Source of the DNA: an uncultured Micrococcales bacterium
GTDB taxonomy: Bacteria; Actinomycetota; Actinomycetes; Actinomycetales; Microbacteriaceae
Length of the DNA stretch: 64,000 bases
Reading direction: 5' to 3'
Assembly: GCA_903909605.1 (NCBI GenBank)
Contig: CAIVWH010000021.1
Span: forward strand, 58,839-122,838
This document shows, in pieces, positions 31,649-41,862 of this stretch. Within the stretch, counting starts at the first letter, position 1. Every line of letters starts with the position of its first letter. A program made the position numbers and the translations under genes. Below the pieces are notes generated by a model. It had not been told where the DNA came from. It did not search any database and worked only from the letters and a program-made list of their open reading frames with translations.

Positions 31649-33307
31649 TTACATCCTCTCCGGGGCGCTGACGCCAAGCAGCGCAAGACCGTTGCGCAAT
31701 ACCTGACCTGCGGCGTTGTTCAACCAGAGACGAGTGCGGTGCACAGGCTCGACGTCCCCGCCAGAAAGCGGCGTAACGCGGCAGTTGTCATACCAGCGGT
31801 GGTATGAACCGGCCACCTCTTCGATGAAACGAGCCACTCGGTGCGGCTCGCGCTCGGCGGCGGCACCGGCAACGATGCGCGGCAATTCACTGAGCTTGGC
31901 GAGCAGTTCACTCTCGGTCTCGTGAGTCAGCAGCGCCGGATCGAAGCTCGACAGGTCTACCCCTAGGCTCGCCGCGTTATTGGCTACCTGCTTGGTGCGG
32001 GCGTGCGCATACTGCACATAGAACACCGGGTTGTCGTTGGTCTTCTTGGCGAGCTGCTCGAGATCGATGTCGAGCGATGAACTAATCGCCGAACGCGTCA
32101 ACGCATATCGCGCAGCATCGACACCGACGTAACCCACGAGGTCTTCCATGGTCACCACAGTGCCGGCGCGCTTTGACATTCGAACCGGTTGGCCATCCCT
32201 GACCAGATTCACCATCTGGCCGATCAAGATTTCAAGGTTCACACCTGGCTCGTCGCCGAAGGCTGCGCACATCGCCATCATGCGACCGATGTAGCCGTGG
32301 TGGTCTGCGCCAAGCATGTAGATGCAGCGTTCAAAACCGCGGCTTCGCTTATCGAGGTAGTAGGCAAGGTCGCCGGCGATGTAAGCGTGGTCGCCGTCGG
32401 CCTTAATCACTACGCGATCTTTTTCATCACCAAAAGATGTGGTGCGCAACCAGGTCGCGCCGTCAGCCTGATAGATGTGGCCGAGTGAGTCGAGTTTGTC
32501 CAATGCCTTTTCGACTGCACCAGATTCATAGAGCGAGTTCTCGTGAAAGAAAACATCGAAGTCGACACCAAAGTCGTGAAGTGACTGCTTGATTTCGGCG
32601 AACATCAACTCAACGCCGGCAGCACGAAACTTCTCCTGTGCCAGTTCGTCGCCCAGGGCCAGGATGTCCTCTGCCGTCTCATCGAGAACGCGCTGTGCGA
32701 TTTCATCGATGTAGGCACCGGCGTAACCATCTTCGGGCGCTGGCTCTTTGCGGGCAGCCGCCAACAGTGAGCGGGCAAAGCGGTCGATCTGAGCGCCGTG
32801 GTCGTTGAAGTAGTACTCGCGGGTGACTTCTGCGCCCTGCGCCTGGAGCATGCGGGCAAGCGAGTCGCCGACAGCGGCCCAGCGAGTGCCGCCGATGTGC
32901 ATCGGGCCGGTGGGGTTGGCAGAAACGAATTCGAGGTTCGCTTTGACGCCGGCAAGGTCTGTGCCACGTCCATAGGCCTCGCCGGCCTCGACGATGGTGC
33001 GGGCTAGCTCGCCGGCAGAAGCGGCATCGAGCGTGATGTTGATAAAGCCCGGGCCGGCCACGTCTACTTTGGTGATGCCCTCGACCTTGGTCAGCCCTAC
33101 CGCGAGCGCGTCCGCCAACTCGCGCGGCTTTACGCCAAAGCGCCCAGCCAGCTGCATGGCGACGTTGGTCGCCCAGTCGCCGTGCTCACGGTTTCTGGGG
33201 CGCTCGACCACCACGCTTTCAGGCAATTCGGCGGCGGCGAGTTTGCCCTCGGCCACTAGGGCAGCCAGAGTGCGAACGATTGCGTCGCTTAGAGCTTCAG
33301 GGGTCAC
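31649..33307 (-). CDS. argS: Arginine--tRNA ligase
   Basis: 552 aa; [28 protein letters not shown] (HIGH-like motif), [19 protein letters not shown]. Confidence 0.96.
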   Translation of the reverse strand: MTPEALSDAIVRTLAALVAEGKLAAAELPESVVVERPRNREHGDWATNVAMQLAGRFGVKPRELADALAVGLTKVEGITKVDVAGPGFINITLDAASAGELARTIVEAGEAYGRGTDLAGVKANLEFVSANPTGPMHIGGTRWAAVGDSLARMLQAQGAEVTREYYFNDHGAQIDRFARSLLAAARKEPAPEDGYAGAYIDEIAQRVLDETAEDILALGDELAQEKFRAAGVELMFAEIKQSLHDFGVDFDVFFHENSLYESGAVEKALDKLDSLGHIYQADGATWLRTTSFGDEKDRVVIKADGDHAYIAGDLAYYLDKRSRGFERCIYMLGADHHGYIGRMMAMCAAFGDEPGVNLEILIGQMVNLVRDGQPVRMSKRAGTVVTMEDLVGYVGVDAARYALTRSAISSSLDIDLEQLAKKTNDNPVFYVQYAHARTKQVANNAASLGVDLSSFDPALLTHETESELLAKLSELPRIVAGAAAEREPHRVARFIEEVAGSYHRWYDNCRVTPLSGGDVEPVHRTRLWLNNAAGQVLRNGLALLGVSAPERM

Positions 33308-33496
33308 GGAGAGGTCCTAAAAATGCCGAATTTAGGCTCAAGTCTAGCCGAGGGCTCCCTAACGAAACTAGTCTGCCGAGGCGCAGTTGCGCGGAATCAA
33401 GCGAATTTCGGGGTGGTCTCATCTCGGTACAAAGTCGCAAAAAATTTCTCGGCGCCCACGCCTCAGACCCACAGCATAAACTGGTCGCAACCCCAA

Positions 33497-33568
33497 GCCC
33501 CTATAGCTCAGGGGATAGAGCGCCGCTCTCCGGAGGCGGAAGCGCAGGTTCGATTCCTGCTAGGGGCG
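33497..33568 (+). tRNA. tRNA-Arg (anticodon CCG), CCA not encoded
   Basis: Cloverleaf by eye: GCCCCTA/TAGGGGC acceptor, GCTC/GAGC D-stem, CCGCT-CTCCGGA-GGCGG anticodon arm, GCAGG-TTCGATT-CCTGC T-arm, discriminator G; 72 nt. Confidence 0.95.
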
Positions 33569-33569
33569 C

Positions 33570-34220
33570 ATGATTCAAACCGTACATAGCGCAATTCTCA
33601 GCATCGACATCCAGTCATGGATTTCAACCTATGGCGATCTCGTAATCGTTCTGGTCTGCGGCCTGCTTTTTTCCGAGACTGGCTTGCTTGTCGGATTCTT
33701 CCTGCCGGGCGACACCGTGCTGTTCCCCACCGGTTTGGCCATGAGCACCGGCGCCCTGCACTTTCCGCTAATTGCGGCCTGTGCGATATTTGCCGTGGCC
33801 GCTTGGCTTGGTGACCAGACCGGTTACTGGCTTGGTCGCCGAATCGGCCCCGCAATTTTCAATCGCCCGAACTCAAAGTTCTTCAAGCACGAAAACGTCG
33901 ATCGCGCACACGCTTTCTTCGAACGCTACGGAGCGAAGGCGATCATCCTGGCCCACTTCGTGCCAATCATGCGAACCTTCATACCGGTTGCCGCGGGAGT
34001 CGGCGAAATGACCTACCGCCGCTACCTGCGCTACAACGCCGTTGGAGTCATCGGTTGGACCTTCGGCGTTACCCTGCTGGGTGCCGGTCTCGGACAAATT
34101 CCATTCCTCGCCAAGCACGTCGAAATCGTGACGTTGGTGTTCCTTGTGATTTCAGCAATTCCGATTCTCACCGAGGTATTGCGCGCTCGCCGCGACAAAG
34201 TTCGCGAAAAGGAAAACTAA
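33570..34220 (+). CDS. DedA/SNARE-associated family membrane protein
   Basis: 216 aa; SETGLLVGFFLPGDTVLFPTGL, GDQTGYWLGRRIG, VPIMRTFIPVAAGVGEMTYRRYLRYNAVGVIGW. Confidence 0.92.
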   Translation: MIQTVHSAILSIDIQSWISTYGDLVIVLVCGLLFSETGLLVGFFLPGDTVLFPTGLAMSTGALHFPLIAACAIFAVAAWLGDQTGYWLGRRIGPAIFNRPNSKFFKHENVDRAHAFFERYGAKAIILAHFVPIMRTFIPVAAGVGEMTYRRYLRYNAVGVIGWTFGVTLLGAGLGQIPFLAKHVEIVTLVFLVISAIPILTEVLRARRDKVREKEN

Positions 34221-34236
34221 CTACCCATTGCGCGTA

Positions 34237-34809
34237 TCAGTCGCGCAGGTAATCGATCAACCCAGCCAGTGCCTGGGCGCGGTGACTCATCGAATTCTTG
34301 ATTTCTGGCTCTAGTTCGGCTGCGGTTACTTCAAAACCCGCTGGGATAAAGATGGGGTCGTATCCGTGGCCGTGCTCTCCAGCTTCGGCAAACGCGATGC
34401 TGCCAGGCCACTGCCCCGTGAAACTGATTTCGTCATCGCCCGACACCAGCGCGATCGTGCAAAAGAAAGCTGCTGCCCGGTGTTCTGGTTTGACGTCTCT
34501 TAACTGCGACAGCAGCAGGCGACGGTTTGCAACGTTGTCTTTACTGCCAGACCAAACGGCAGTGAAGATACCTGGCGAACCGCCGAGAATCTCGACGGCG
34601 AGACCAGAGTCGTCGGCAATTGCGGGTAGGCCGGTGTGCTTAGCGGCGGCTCGAGCCTTGATGAGGGCGTTCTCCTGGTAACTGGTTCCGTCTTCTACCG
34701 GCTCCGGACCGTCGTAGCCAACTAGCTCGAGACCAGGCACGCCCGGCTCAAGAATTGCGCGCAACTCTGCAACCTTGCCCTGGTTGTGGGTTGCTAATAC
34801 GAGTTTCAT
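34237..34809 (-). CDS. rdgB: dITP/XTP pyrophosphatase (RdgB/HAM1)
   Basis: 190 aa; MKLVLATHNQGKVAELRAIL, TGLPAIADDSGLAVEILGGSPGIFTA, GYDPIFIPAGF. Confidence 0.95.
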   Translation of the reverse strand: MKLVLATHNQGKVAELRAILEPGVPGLELVGYDGPEPVEDGTSYQENALIKARAAAKHTGLPAIADDSGLAVEILGGSPGIFTAVWSGSKDNVANRRLLLSQLRDVKPEHRAAAFFCTIALVSGDDEISFTGQWPGSIAFAEAGEHGHGYDPIFIPAGFEVTAAELEPEIKNSMSHRAQALAGLIDYLRD

Positions 34810-34827
34810 CTGCCGAGCACCCGTGAC

Positions 34828-35553
34828 CTAGCCGGCCAGCGAGGCCTGCTGAATTTCGGTAAGACTCTTGGTGCCGTGCAGCGCCAAGTCGAGAAGTTTG
34901 TTGAGTTCGTCGCGGTCGAACGGGGCACCCTCGGCAGTGCCCTGAACCTCGACGAAAGCGCCCTTGCCCGTGACCACAACGTTCATGTCTGTCTCGGCTC
35001 GAACATCCTCGGTGTACTGCAGATCAAGCAGCGGCACGCCATCGATGATGCCGACCGAAATTGCGGCAACCGAATCGCGCAGCGGCTGCGCCTTTGCGGG
35101 AATCAGCTTTTTGCCGCGAGCCCACTCAATCGCGTCGTGCAGCGCGATATACGCACCGGTGATCGCGGCTGTGCGAGTGCCGCCATCGGCCTGCAACACG
35201 TCGCAGTCGATGACGATGGTGTTTTCGCCTAGCTCTTTGATGTCGACGATTGCGCGAAGTGAGCGGCCGATAAGTCTGGAAATCTCGTGAGTGCGGCCGC
35301 CGACCTTGCCCTTGATTGACTCGCGGTCGCTGCGGTCGTGGGTTGCACGAGGCAACATCGCATACTCTGCGGTAACCCATCCCTCACCACTTCCGACCTT
35401 CCAGCGTGGAACGCCAGAGGTGAAAGATGCCGTGCAGAGCACCCGAGTTGAGCCGAACGAAATCAGCGCAGAGCCTTCTGCGTGTTCACTCCAACCGCGC
35501 TCGATTTTGATTTCACGAAGTTCATCTGCCTGACGGCCATCGACACGGGTCAT
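34828..35553 (-). CDS. rph: Ribonuclease PH
   Basis: 241 aa; [64 protein letters not shown]. Confidence 0.96.
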   Translation of the reverse strand: MTRVDGRQADELREIKIERGWSEHAEGSALISFGSTRVLCTASFTSGVPRWKVGSGEGWVTAEYAMLPRATHDRSDRESIKGKVGGRTHEISRLIGRSLRAIVDIKELGENTIVIDCDVLQADGGTRTAAITGAYIALHDAIEWARGKKLIPAKAQPLRDSVAAISVGIIDGVPLLDLQYTEDVRAETDMNVVVTGKGAFVEVQGTAEGAPFDRDELNKLLDLALHGTKSLTEIQQASLAG

Positions 35554-36356
35554 CGGTTTACCTTTTCTACGGTTGCAACTTCAGGGCCCAGGAAACGTCG
35601 GGCCAAAACTTCAAAACTCTTTTCATCGCCGGTGGCCTGAAAGCGAAGCGTTGGCGCCTGGGATGCGGTGCGCAACAAATCGTGCGCCACAAGAGTGCGG
35701 TAGACATCCTTGGCGGTCTCTTCTGCGCTTGATACCAGGGTGACGTCCTCGCCCATCACATAGCTGAGCGCGCCAGTGAGCAGTGGATAGTGGGTGCAGC
35801 CGAGCACAAGGGTGTCGACCCCTGCATCCTTGATTGGTCGAAGGTATTGCTCTGCAACAGTCAGCAACTCGCGGCCAGAGGTGACGCCGCGCTCGACGTA
35901 TTCGACGAACTCGGGGCAGGCAACGCTGGTGATCTGTAAATCGACGGCGGCGGCAAAAGCGTCGTCGTATGAGCGCGAGGTGATGGTGGCATTGGTGCCG
36001 ATAACGCCGACTCGTTGATTGCGAGTGGCCGCTACCGCTCGGCGCACAGCCGGCTGAATCACCTCGACAACCGGGATGCCCCTGCCCTCGGTGTAGCGCT
36101 CACGTGCGTCGCGAAGCACGGCGGCCGATGCTGTGTTGCAGGCGATAACCAGAAGTTTTACGCCCTCGTCAACCAGGCGGTCCATCACTTCGAGCGCCAG
36201 TTCGCGAACCTCTGGGATGGACTTGGTGCCGTATGGGCTATTGGCGGTATCGCCGAGATAGACGATTGATTCGTTTGGCAGCTGATCGATGATCGACCGA
36301 GCTACAGTCAGGCCACCGACTCCTGAGTCGAAGATGCCAATCGGTGCGTCATTCAC
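35550..36356 (-). CDS. murI: Glutamate racemase
   Basis: 268 aa; [41 protein letters not shown]. Confidence 0.96.
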   Translation of the reverse strand: MNDAPIGIFDSGVGGLTVARSIIDQLPNESIVYLGDTANSPYGTKSIPEVRELALEVMDRLVDEGVKLLVIACNTASAAVLRDARERYTEGRGIPVVEVIQPAVRRAVAATRNQRVGVIGTNATITSRSYDDAFAAAVDLQITSVACPEFVEYVERGVTSGRELLTVAEQYLRPIKDAGVDTLVLGCTHYPLLTGALSYVMGEDVTLVSSAEETAKDVYRTLVAHDLLRTASQAPTLRFQATGDEKSFEVLARRFLGPEVATVEKVNR

Positions 36357-36381
36357 AGGGTCAGTTTAGCCCCAGGGCTTG

Positions 36382-36649
36382 CTACTGCTCAGAGTCGTCG
36401 CCGCGTGGCATCTCGTCGTGAATCGCCTTGCACTCAGGGCAAACCGGAAACTTCTGCGGGTCTCGACTTGGCACCCAGATTTTGCCGCAGAGCGCGACCA
36501 CAGGCGTGCCCAGCACAGCCGACTCAACGATTTTCTCTTTGCGCACGTAGTGCGAAAAACGCTCGTGGTCACCTGGTTCGAGATTCTGAACTTTCTCTTC
36601 AACGATTGTTGCCGGAGAAAGCTGCTCGAGTTCGCCTACTTGATCGATG
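36382..36649 (-). CDS. DUF3039 family protein, apparently with a non-canonical (ATC) start; not in the supplied ORF track
   Basis: Minus-strand translation (ATC)IDQVGELEQLSPATIVEEKVQNLEPGDHERFSHYVRKEKIVESAVLGTPVVALCGKIWVPSRDPQKFPVCPECKAIHDEMPRGDDSEQ*; GDHERFSHYVRKEKI...ALCGK.WVPSRDPQKFPVCPECK matches the DUF3039 pattern as I recall it. No in-frame ATG/GTG/TTG upstream of the conserved core. Confidence 0.75.
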
Positions 36650-37910
36650 ATGCATCTCCGAGCGTGACTGAAACTACCTGGGATGCGCCGCCGCGACTGA
36701 TGGTCAGCTGCACCTTCGCACCGGCTGGCTGCTGCCTCACCGCTGCAAGCAACTCCGAGGATGAGGTGATGTCGCGATCGTTGAACTTCACAATCACGTC
36801 TCCGGCTTTCAAACCCGCCTGCTCGGCTGCGCCACCGGCGGTCAGCGACTTGATTGTGGCGCCGGTGCTAAATCCAGAGCCGTTGGTTGCCGAGTTGGCG
36901 TCGTAAACCATTGCGCCAAGCAAGCCGTGGCTTGCGTGGCCTGTCTTCATGATTTCCTGCGCGATTCGCTTGGCGGTGTTTGCCGGAATCGCAAAGCCGA
37001 CACCGATGCTTCCCGAAGCGGAAGTTGAGAACGAATTGCTGCCGGCCGACGCGATAGCGCAATTCACGCCGATCAATTGACCTTGCCCGTTGATCAAAGC
37101 ACCGCCCGAGTTTCCCGGGTTGATTGCGGCATCGGTTTGCAGCACATCCAAGTTGATGACGTTTGCGTTTGAGTTGGTGCCGCCGCTAAACAGTTGAAAA
37201 CCGCCAGTACCCGAGTTGCTGGTGACAGCCGATGACTGCACCTGAATGGTTCGGTTCAAGGCTGAAATGATTCCCTGAGTCACGGTGTTCGACAATCCGA
37301 GCGGGGCACCAATCGCGGCTACCGGGTCGCCTACGTTCACCTTGTCGCTGTCGGCGAAGGTGATAGGCGTGAAGTTTGTGCCCGCGTCGATCTTGATTAC
37401 TGCGAGGTCGTTGGTGGTGTCGCTGCCGATCAGCTTGGCGTCGTAAACCTTGCCGTCGTAGGTCTTGACCTGGATTGCGCCGCTACCTGTCGAGCCATCG
37501 AGGGTAACCACGTGGTTGTTGGTGAGGATGTAGCCATCCTCGGTCAAGAATTCACCCGAGCCGTTGCCGCTGGATGAGCTGCTGCTTACCGAGATCGTGA
37601 CCACTGATGGCTCGGCGGTAGCGACCGCCGCAGTAACCCAGGTCACATTCTTGGCATTGTTCACGACGATTGGGCTAGGCGACTTTATGTAGTCATAGGC
37701 CAGGATGCCCACCCCAGCACCAACGCCGGAGCACAGCACTGCCCCGATGATTACGCCCGAGGTTCCGGTGATCAAATTCTTGCGAGCCAGGAGGCGCTGC
37801 TTCAGCGTCGGCTTCGGCCGCACCGGTTCGGTTACGGTGAAAAGAAATTGGTTGTTTGGTTCGATCACGATTGCCCTCTCAACTGCTTGATTGCTCCAAA
37901 AGGAAAACAA
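36636..37910 (-). CDS. HtrA/DegP-type membrane-anchored trypsin-like protease with PDZ domain
   Basis: 424 aa; TM anchor; ILTNNHVV, NDLAVIKID, INPGNSGGALIN catalytic motifs; C-terminal PDZ. Confidence 0.92.
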   Translation of the reverse strand: MFSFWSNQAVERAIVIEPNNQFLFTVTEPVRPKPTLKQRLLARKNLITGTSGVIIGAVLCSGVGAGVGILAYDYIKSPSPIVVNNAKNVTWVTAAVATAEPSVVTISVSSSSSSGNGSGEFLTEDGYILTNNHVVTLDGSTGSGAIQVKTYDGKVYDAKLIGSDTTNDLAVIKIDAGTNFTPITFADSDKVNVGDPVAAIGAPLGLSNTVTQGIISALNRTIQVQSSAVTSNSGTGGFQLFSGGTNSNANVINLDVLQTDAAINPGNSGGALINGQGQLIGVNCAIASAGSNSFSTSASGSIGVGFAIPANTAKRIAQEIMKTGHASHGLLGAMVYDANSATNGSGFSTGATIKSLTAGGAAEQAGLKAGDVIVKFNDRDITSSSELLAAVRQQPAGAKVQLTISRGGASQVVSVTLGDASSIK

Positions 37911-37949
37911 GCAAGCCTGAATAGTTTATGAAAGAGCGCTGGAAATCGG

Positions 37950-38768
37950 CTAACAGCGATAACTACTCGGATGCAGCGCACAGGTTGCCAGCACTAGGTG
38001 CGGCCTGGCTCGCTTTGCCGGCGGAGGTGGACCGCTGGCGCTCAAGCTAACCGCGGCGCTTTGGGTGATTACTCCTGCGACGATGAATGGGCTGGAAAGG
38101 TCGAAGCGATAGCTGGCCAAGTAGTCAACTTGCAATTCGACCGAGTGAACCCCGGCTGCAGAAAGCAAAGCGACAGCGATCGCTCCGTCGGCAAAGGCTT
38201 TGCCATCGAGCAACCAGCGCTGGGCAACCGGCACGAACCTGACCTGGGCTGGTGAACCGAGAAGAGTCGCCGAACGGTCGTGACTTGCCGCGTTCGAAAT
38301 GAGTGTGGCACTTTCTCCCACCAGGTACTCCGTTTGCGAAACCACGATTGCTATCGGGTTCGGAGTGAAGGCGGCCTGGTCGCTGAGCACCGAGGTTGTG
38401 GTTTTGATCACGGTGGTCACCGTGGTTTTGCTGCTTGCCACCGGTGCAGCAGGTGGTGGAAGAAGCCTGGTGCCCGAGCACCCCTGCAGGATGGCAAGGG
38501 CCAAGGCGTTTTGGGTTGAGACCGTTGAGGGGCAGACATACTTCACCGGTTTTGGCAGTTGCACCACTGGAGCCACAACTGGAATGCGCACGCTGGTGAC
38601 GGTCTTGGTGCTCGGCGAGGGGGTTGCCGAGGGTTTCGAGGCATTCAGACACAGAGTGACCGACCCATTCGACACAACTGCCGATTGAGTGCAGGCAGCC
38701 TGTGCTGCGGTAGGAAATGGAATCATGAACACCATTGCCAATACCGTCACCAGCGAGAACTTGCGCAC
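37950..38768 (-). CDS. Secreted protein of unknown function, Thr/Val/Pro-rich
   Basis: 272 aa; Sec signal peptide MRKFSLVTVLAMVFMIPFPTAAQAA; no recognised domain; Cys-containing C-terminus. Confidence 0.7.
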   Translation of the reverse strand: MRKFSLVTVLAMVFMIPFPTAAQAACTQSAVVSNGSVTLCLNASKPSATPSPSTKTVTSVRIPVVAPVVQLPKPVKYVCPSTVSTQNALALAILQGCSGTRLLPPPAAPVASSKTTVTTVIKTTTSVLSDQAAFTPNPIAIVVSQTEYLVGESATLISNAASHDRSATLLGSPAQVRFVPVAQRWLLDGKAFADGAIAVALLSAAGVHSVELQVDYLASYRFDLSSPFIVAGVITQSAAVSLSASGPPPPAKRARPHLVLATCALHPSSYRC

Positions 38769-38830
38769 CGCAAGAATCTAGCCAGCAGGCAAATTCACTG
38801 AGCGAGTTATTCACAACGCGTTTAAAGACG

Positions 38831-38858
38831 AAAACCCAGTCGGAGCTGACTGGGTTTT
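38831..38858 (-). terminator. Intrinsic terminator downstream of tRNA-fMet
   Basis: aaaacccagtc-ggagct-gactgggtttt: 11-bp perfect stem; lies 7 nt past the tRNA in its direction of transcription. Confidence 0.85.
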
Positions 38859-38865
38859 CTTTTGG

Positions 38866-38939
38866 TTGCGGGGGCAGGATTTGAACCTACGACCTCCGGG
38901 TTATGAGCCCGGCGAGCTACCGAACTGCTCCACCCCGCG
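38866..38939 (-). tRNA. Initiator tRNA-fMet (anticodon CAT), only CC of CCA encoded
   Basis: Minus strand CGCGGGG-TG-GAGC-AGTTCGGTA-GCTC-G-CCGGG-CTCATAA-CCCGG-AGGTC-GTAGG-TTCAAAT-CCTGC-CCCCGCA-A; C1-A72 mismatch and GGG/CCC anticodon-stem pairs are initiator hallmarks. Confidence 0.95.
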
Positions 38940-38976
38940 GCGAAGTTCCGAGTGTAGCACGCGCCTGCTTACCTCG

Positions 38977-41832
38977 CTACTTGTTTGCCAGCTTCAGCGC
39001 AGCATCGATCGCAGCCTTTAGTCGTGCGTCTGCCTTGCCGTAGGCCGCCCAGTCGCCGGCAGCCAACGCCGCCGCCTTGTCTTTCATTGCCTGGCTGGCG
39101 ATCGCGAGTTCGGCCTTTAGTTGCGCCGTAACCGTTCCACTGACTCCGGTAGTTGTGCCGGTTCCAGGTGTCGCAGCGCCACTGCCCGAGCCAGTGCCCC
39201 CGCTAAGCGCGGTGGTTCCAAAGAGTGAATCGAGCGCACCGTTCAGGGTGTCTTCGAATGCAACCTGATCGCCGAAAGCGACAAGCACCTTCTTCAACAG
39301 CGGATAACTCGTCTCACCGGTGGACTGCACGTAAACGGGCTGCACATACAAAAGACCGCCACCAACAGGGATGGTCAGAAGGTTTCCATCGAGCACGGAG
39401 GTCGAGCCCTGGCGCAGAATGTTGAGCAGCTTCGAGACATCGCTATCCGAGTTGAAGTTGTTTTGCACCATGCCGGGGCCTGCAATGTTCAGCGCTTTAG
39501 GAATGGTCAGCAGGGTTAGCTGCCCGTAGCCGGAGGACTTCTGCCCTGGGACTGATCCAGCATCACTGTTGGCAACCAGATAGCCACGCAGAACGTTGCG
39601 ACTTTGCTCGCTCGTGGACTGTGGAATAAACGTGGTGTAGAGCGAGAAGTCGCTGGTGTTTGAACCCGGCAGCTTCATGGTCAGGTAATAAGGCGGCTGA
39701 GTCGGATTGGCGCTGCTGCTATTCACGTTCAGGGTTGGATCGTTGGGAGTCATCCAGCCATCAGATTGCGAGTAGAACACACCGGCATCGGTCACGTGAT
39801 ATTTGCCCAGGATGCCGCGCTGAATCTTAAACAGATCTGACGGGTAACGAACGTGGCTCAGCAGCCCGGCGCTCATCTGTGCAATCGGCTTGATCGTGTT
39901 CGGATAAATCTTCTGCCAGGTCTTCAAGATTGGGTCTTTGGTGTCCCAGGCGTAGAGAGTGACCGAACCGTCGTATGCGTCGACGGTTGCCTTAACCGAA
40001 TTGCGAATGTAGTTGATGTTGCCGCGCGAGTAGCCCGGGTTGGTCTTCGAGTCGCCAATCGAATTCGTGTAGTTCTCGGCGCTCGAGTATGGGTAGTTGG
40101 CGCTGGTGGTGTAGCCGTCGACAATCCACTTGATGCGTCCGTCGATGACGGCGGGATAGGCATCCGAGTCAAGGGTCAGGTATGGGGCAACCGCAGCAAC
40201 GCGATCGATTGGGTTGCGGTTGTAGAGGATTTGCGACTTGTCGCCAATTGCGTCGCTCAGCAGAATCTGTTCGCTCTGGAACTTGATTGCGTAGGCAAGT
40301 CGATTGACGATTCCGCTCAGCGACGGGCCACCATTGCCTGTAAAGGTGTAACTGGCGGCACTTCCGCTGCCGGCGCTCGGGTAGTCGAGCTCGCGCTTTT
40401 GCGACCCAGCGGCGCCAACGATTGAGTAATCGGGTGACTGCTCGCCGAAGTAGATGCGCGGCTCAAAAGTGCCGAGCGCGCCAACGTTCGGGATGCCGCT
40501 TTGCAGGAACACCGGCTGGCCATCCGTGCTTGCCTGGTTGCCGTAAGCCGCGACTAAACCATAGCCGTGGGTGTAAACGATGACGTTGTTGTACCAGCTC
40601 TGTGAGGTGCCGAGGCCCGACTGATTGAGCTCGCGAACCGCAAGCACGGTGTCTTGTGACTGGCCGTTGATGTTGTAGCGATCGACATCGAGTTGGCTGT
40701 TGAAGCTGTAATACTGCTGCACCTGCTGCAACTGCTTGAAGGCACTCGAGACCAGGGTCGGGTCGATGATGCGAATGTTTGCCGCGGTGGTTGCATCTGA
40801 GCGCAGGCTCGCCGCGTCGGTCGTAGTCTTCGCCTGATAGTCGACAGTCTTGATGCTGTCGAGGCCATATGCCTGAAGGGTTGCATCAATGTTGCGCTTG
40901 ATGTACTGAGCCTCGAAGCTGCGCTCATTTGGCACGACAACGAAGGTCTGCATTCCCCACGGGAAAACTCCAGACAACAGCACGGATGCGACTACCAGCA
41001 GCCCGGTTGAAGTCAGTGCGATGCGCCAGCGAGCAGTGATTGCCGCGACCAGAAAGAAAATCGAAATCAAAAATGCAATCAGCGCGAGAATTTCGAAGGC
41101 CGGGATGGTGGCATGAACATCCGAGTAGGTGGCGCCGGTGAACAGCCCACTGTCGCTGGTCATGGTTGCGTATTGGTCAAGCCAGAGCGCAACTCCCTGC
41201 AACGCGATGAAGACTGCTGCAATCGCTGCGATCTGCACCCGCGCCGCCTTGGCGAGCAGAAAGCGGCGACCATCGATGCTAAGTGAGCCATACATCAGGT
41301 GCATGCCCGCGGAGGTGAGCAGCGCCACCAGGGTCAGGACGGTGAAGAAACCAGAAATCGCGCCGTAGAACGGCAGGTCAAAAAGGTAGAAACCGGTGTC
41401 GAGACCGAACTGGGCATCCTTGACACCCGTGTAGGTGTGATTCAGGAACATCGCGGTGACCTGCCACTTGCTTGCCGCGTACGACCCGCCGATCAGGCCT
41501 GCGATGGCCGGCAGCACGATTAGCCAAAACTTGCGCGACCTATCGAGCAGCTGTCGGTAGGCATCGAGCGGAGTGTTGGTTTGGCGCGAATAGATCGGTC
41601 GCTTGCGGCCAGCGAGCCAGATCGTGGTGAACAGCGCTGCGCCGGCGATAACAAAGCCGGCTGCAAACGATGCCACGTTGGCCCAGAGCGCAGTGGTGAA
41701 GACGCTCGAGTAGCCGAGCTGGTTGAACCACAGGAAGTCGGTATAGAAGCCGGTGAGCCAAACCACGCCGACCGCCAATAACACTAGAACCACCAGCGAT
41801 ACTGCTACCGGGCTAGTTTTCTTGCGTGCCAT
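38977..41832 (-). CDS. UPF0182 family large membrane protein
   Basis: 951 aa; N-terminal multi-TM region (FYTDFLWFNQLGYSSVFTT), large extracellular domain, acidic/Gly-rich C-terminus; same neighbourhood as Rv3193c. Confidence 0.92.
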   Translation of the reverse strand: MARKKTSPVAVSLVVLVLLAVGVVWLTGFYTDFLWFNQLGYSSVFTTALWANVASFAAGFVIAGAALFTTIWLAGRKRPIYSRQTNTPLDAYRQLLDRSRKFWLIVLPAIAGLIGGSYAASKWQVTAMFLNHTYTGVKDAQFGLDTGFYLFDLPFYGAISGFFTVLTLVALLTSAGMHLMYGSLSIDGRRFLLAKAARVQIAAIAAVFIALQGVALWLDQYATMTSDSGLFTGATYSDVHATIPAFEILALIAFLISIFFLVAAITARWRIALTSTGLLVVASVLLSGVFPWGMQTFVVVPNERSFEAQYIKRNIDATLQAYGLDSIKTVDYQAKTTTDAASLRSDATTAANIRIIDPTLVSSAFKQLQQVQQYYSFNSQLDVDRYNINGQSQDTVLAVRELNQSGLGTSQSWYNNVIVYTHGYGLVAAYGNQASTDGQPVFLQSGIPNVGALGTFEPRIYFGEQSPDYSIVGAAGSQKRELDYPSAGSGSAASYTFTGNGGPSLSGIVNRLAYAIKFQSEQILLSDAIGDKSQILYNRNPIDRVAAVAPYLTLDSDAYPAVIDGRIKWIVDGYTTSANYPYSSAENYTNSIGDSKTNPGYSRGNINYIRNSVKATVDAYDGSVTLYAWDTKDPILKTWQKIYPNTIKPIAQMSAGLLSHVRYPSDLFKIQRGILGKYHVTDAGVFYSQSDGWMTPNDPTLNVNSSSANPTQPPYYLTMKLPGSNTSDFSLYTTFIPQSTSEQSRNVLRGYLVANSDAGSVPGQKSSGYGQLTLLTIPKALNIAGPGMVQNNFNSDSDVSKLLNILRQGSTSVLDGNLLTIPVGGGLLYVQPVYVQSTGETSYPLLKKVLVAFGDQVAFEDTLNGALDSLFGTTALSGGTGSGSGAATPGTGTTTGVSGTVTAQLKAELAIASQAMKDKAAALAAGDWAAYGKADARLKAAIDAALKLANK

Positions 41833-41862
41833 GTCTACCTCTTAGTTTTTAGTTTTTGAAAT

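Noticed and set aside
36366-36602. 78-aa minus-strand ORF MKRKFRISNQVTTSVFRTTCAKRKSL...
   Set aside because: Out-of-frame reading of the DUF3039 gene; the conserved protein is in another frame.
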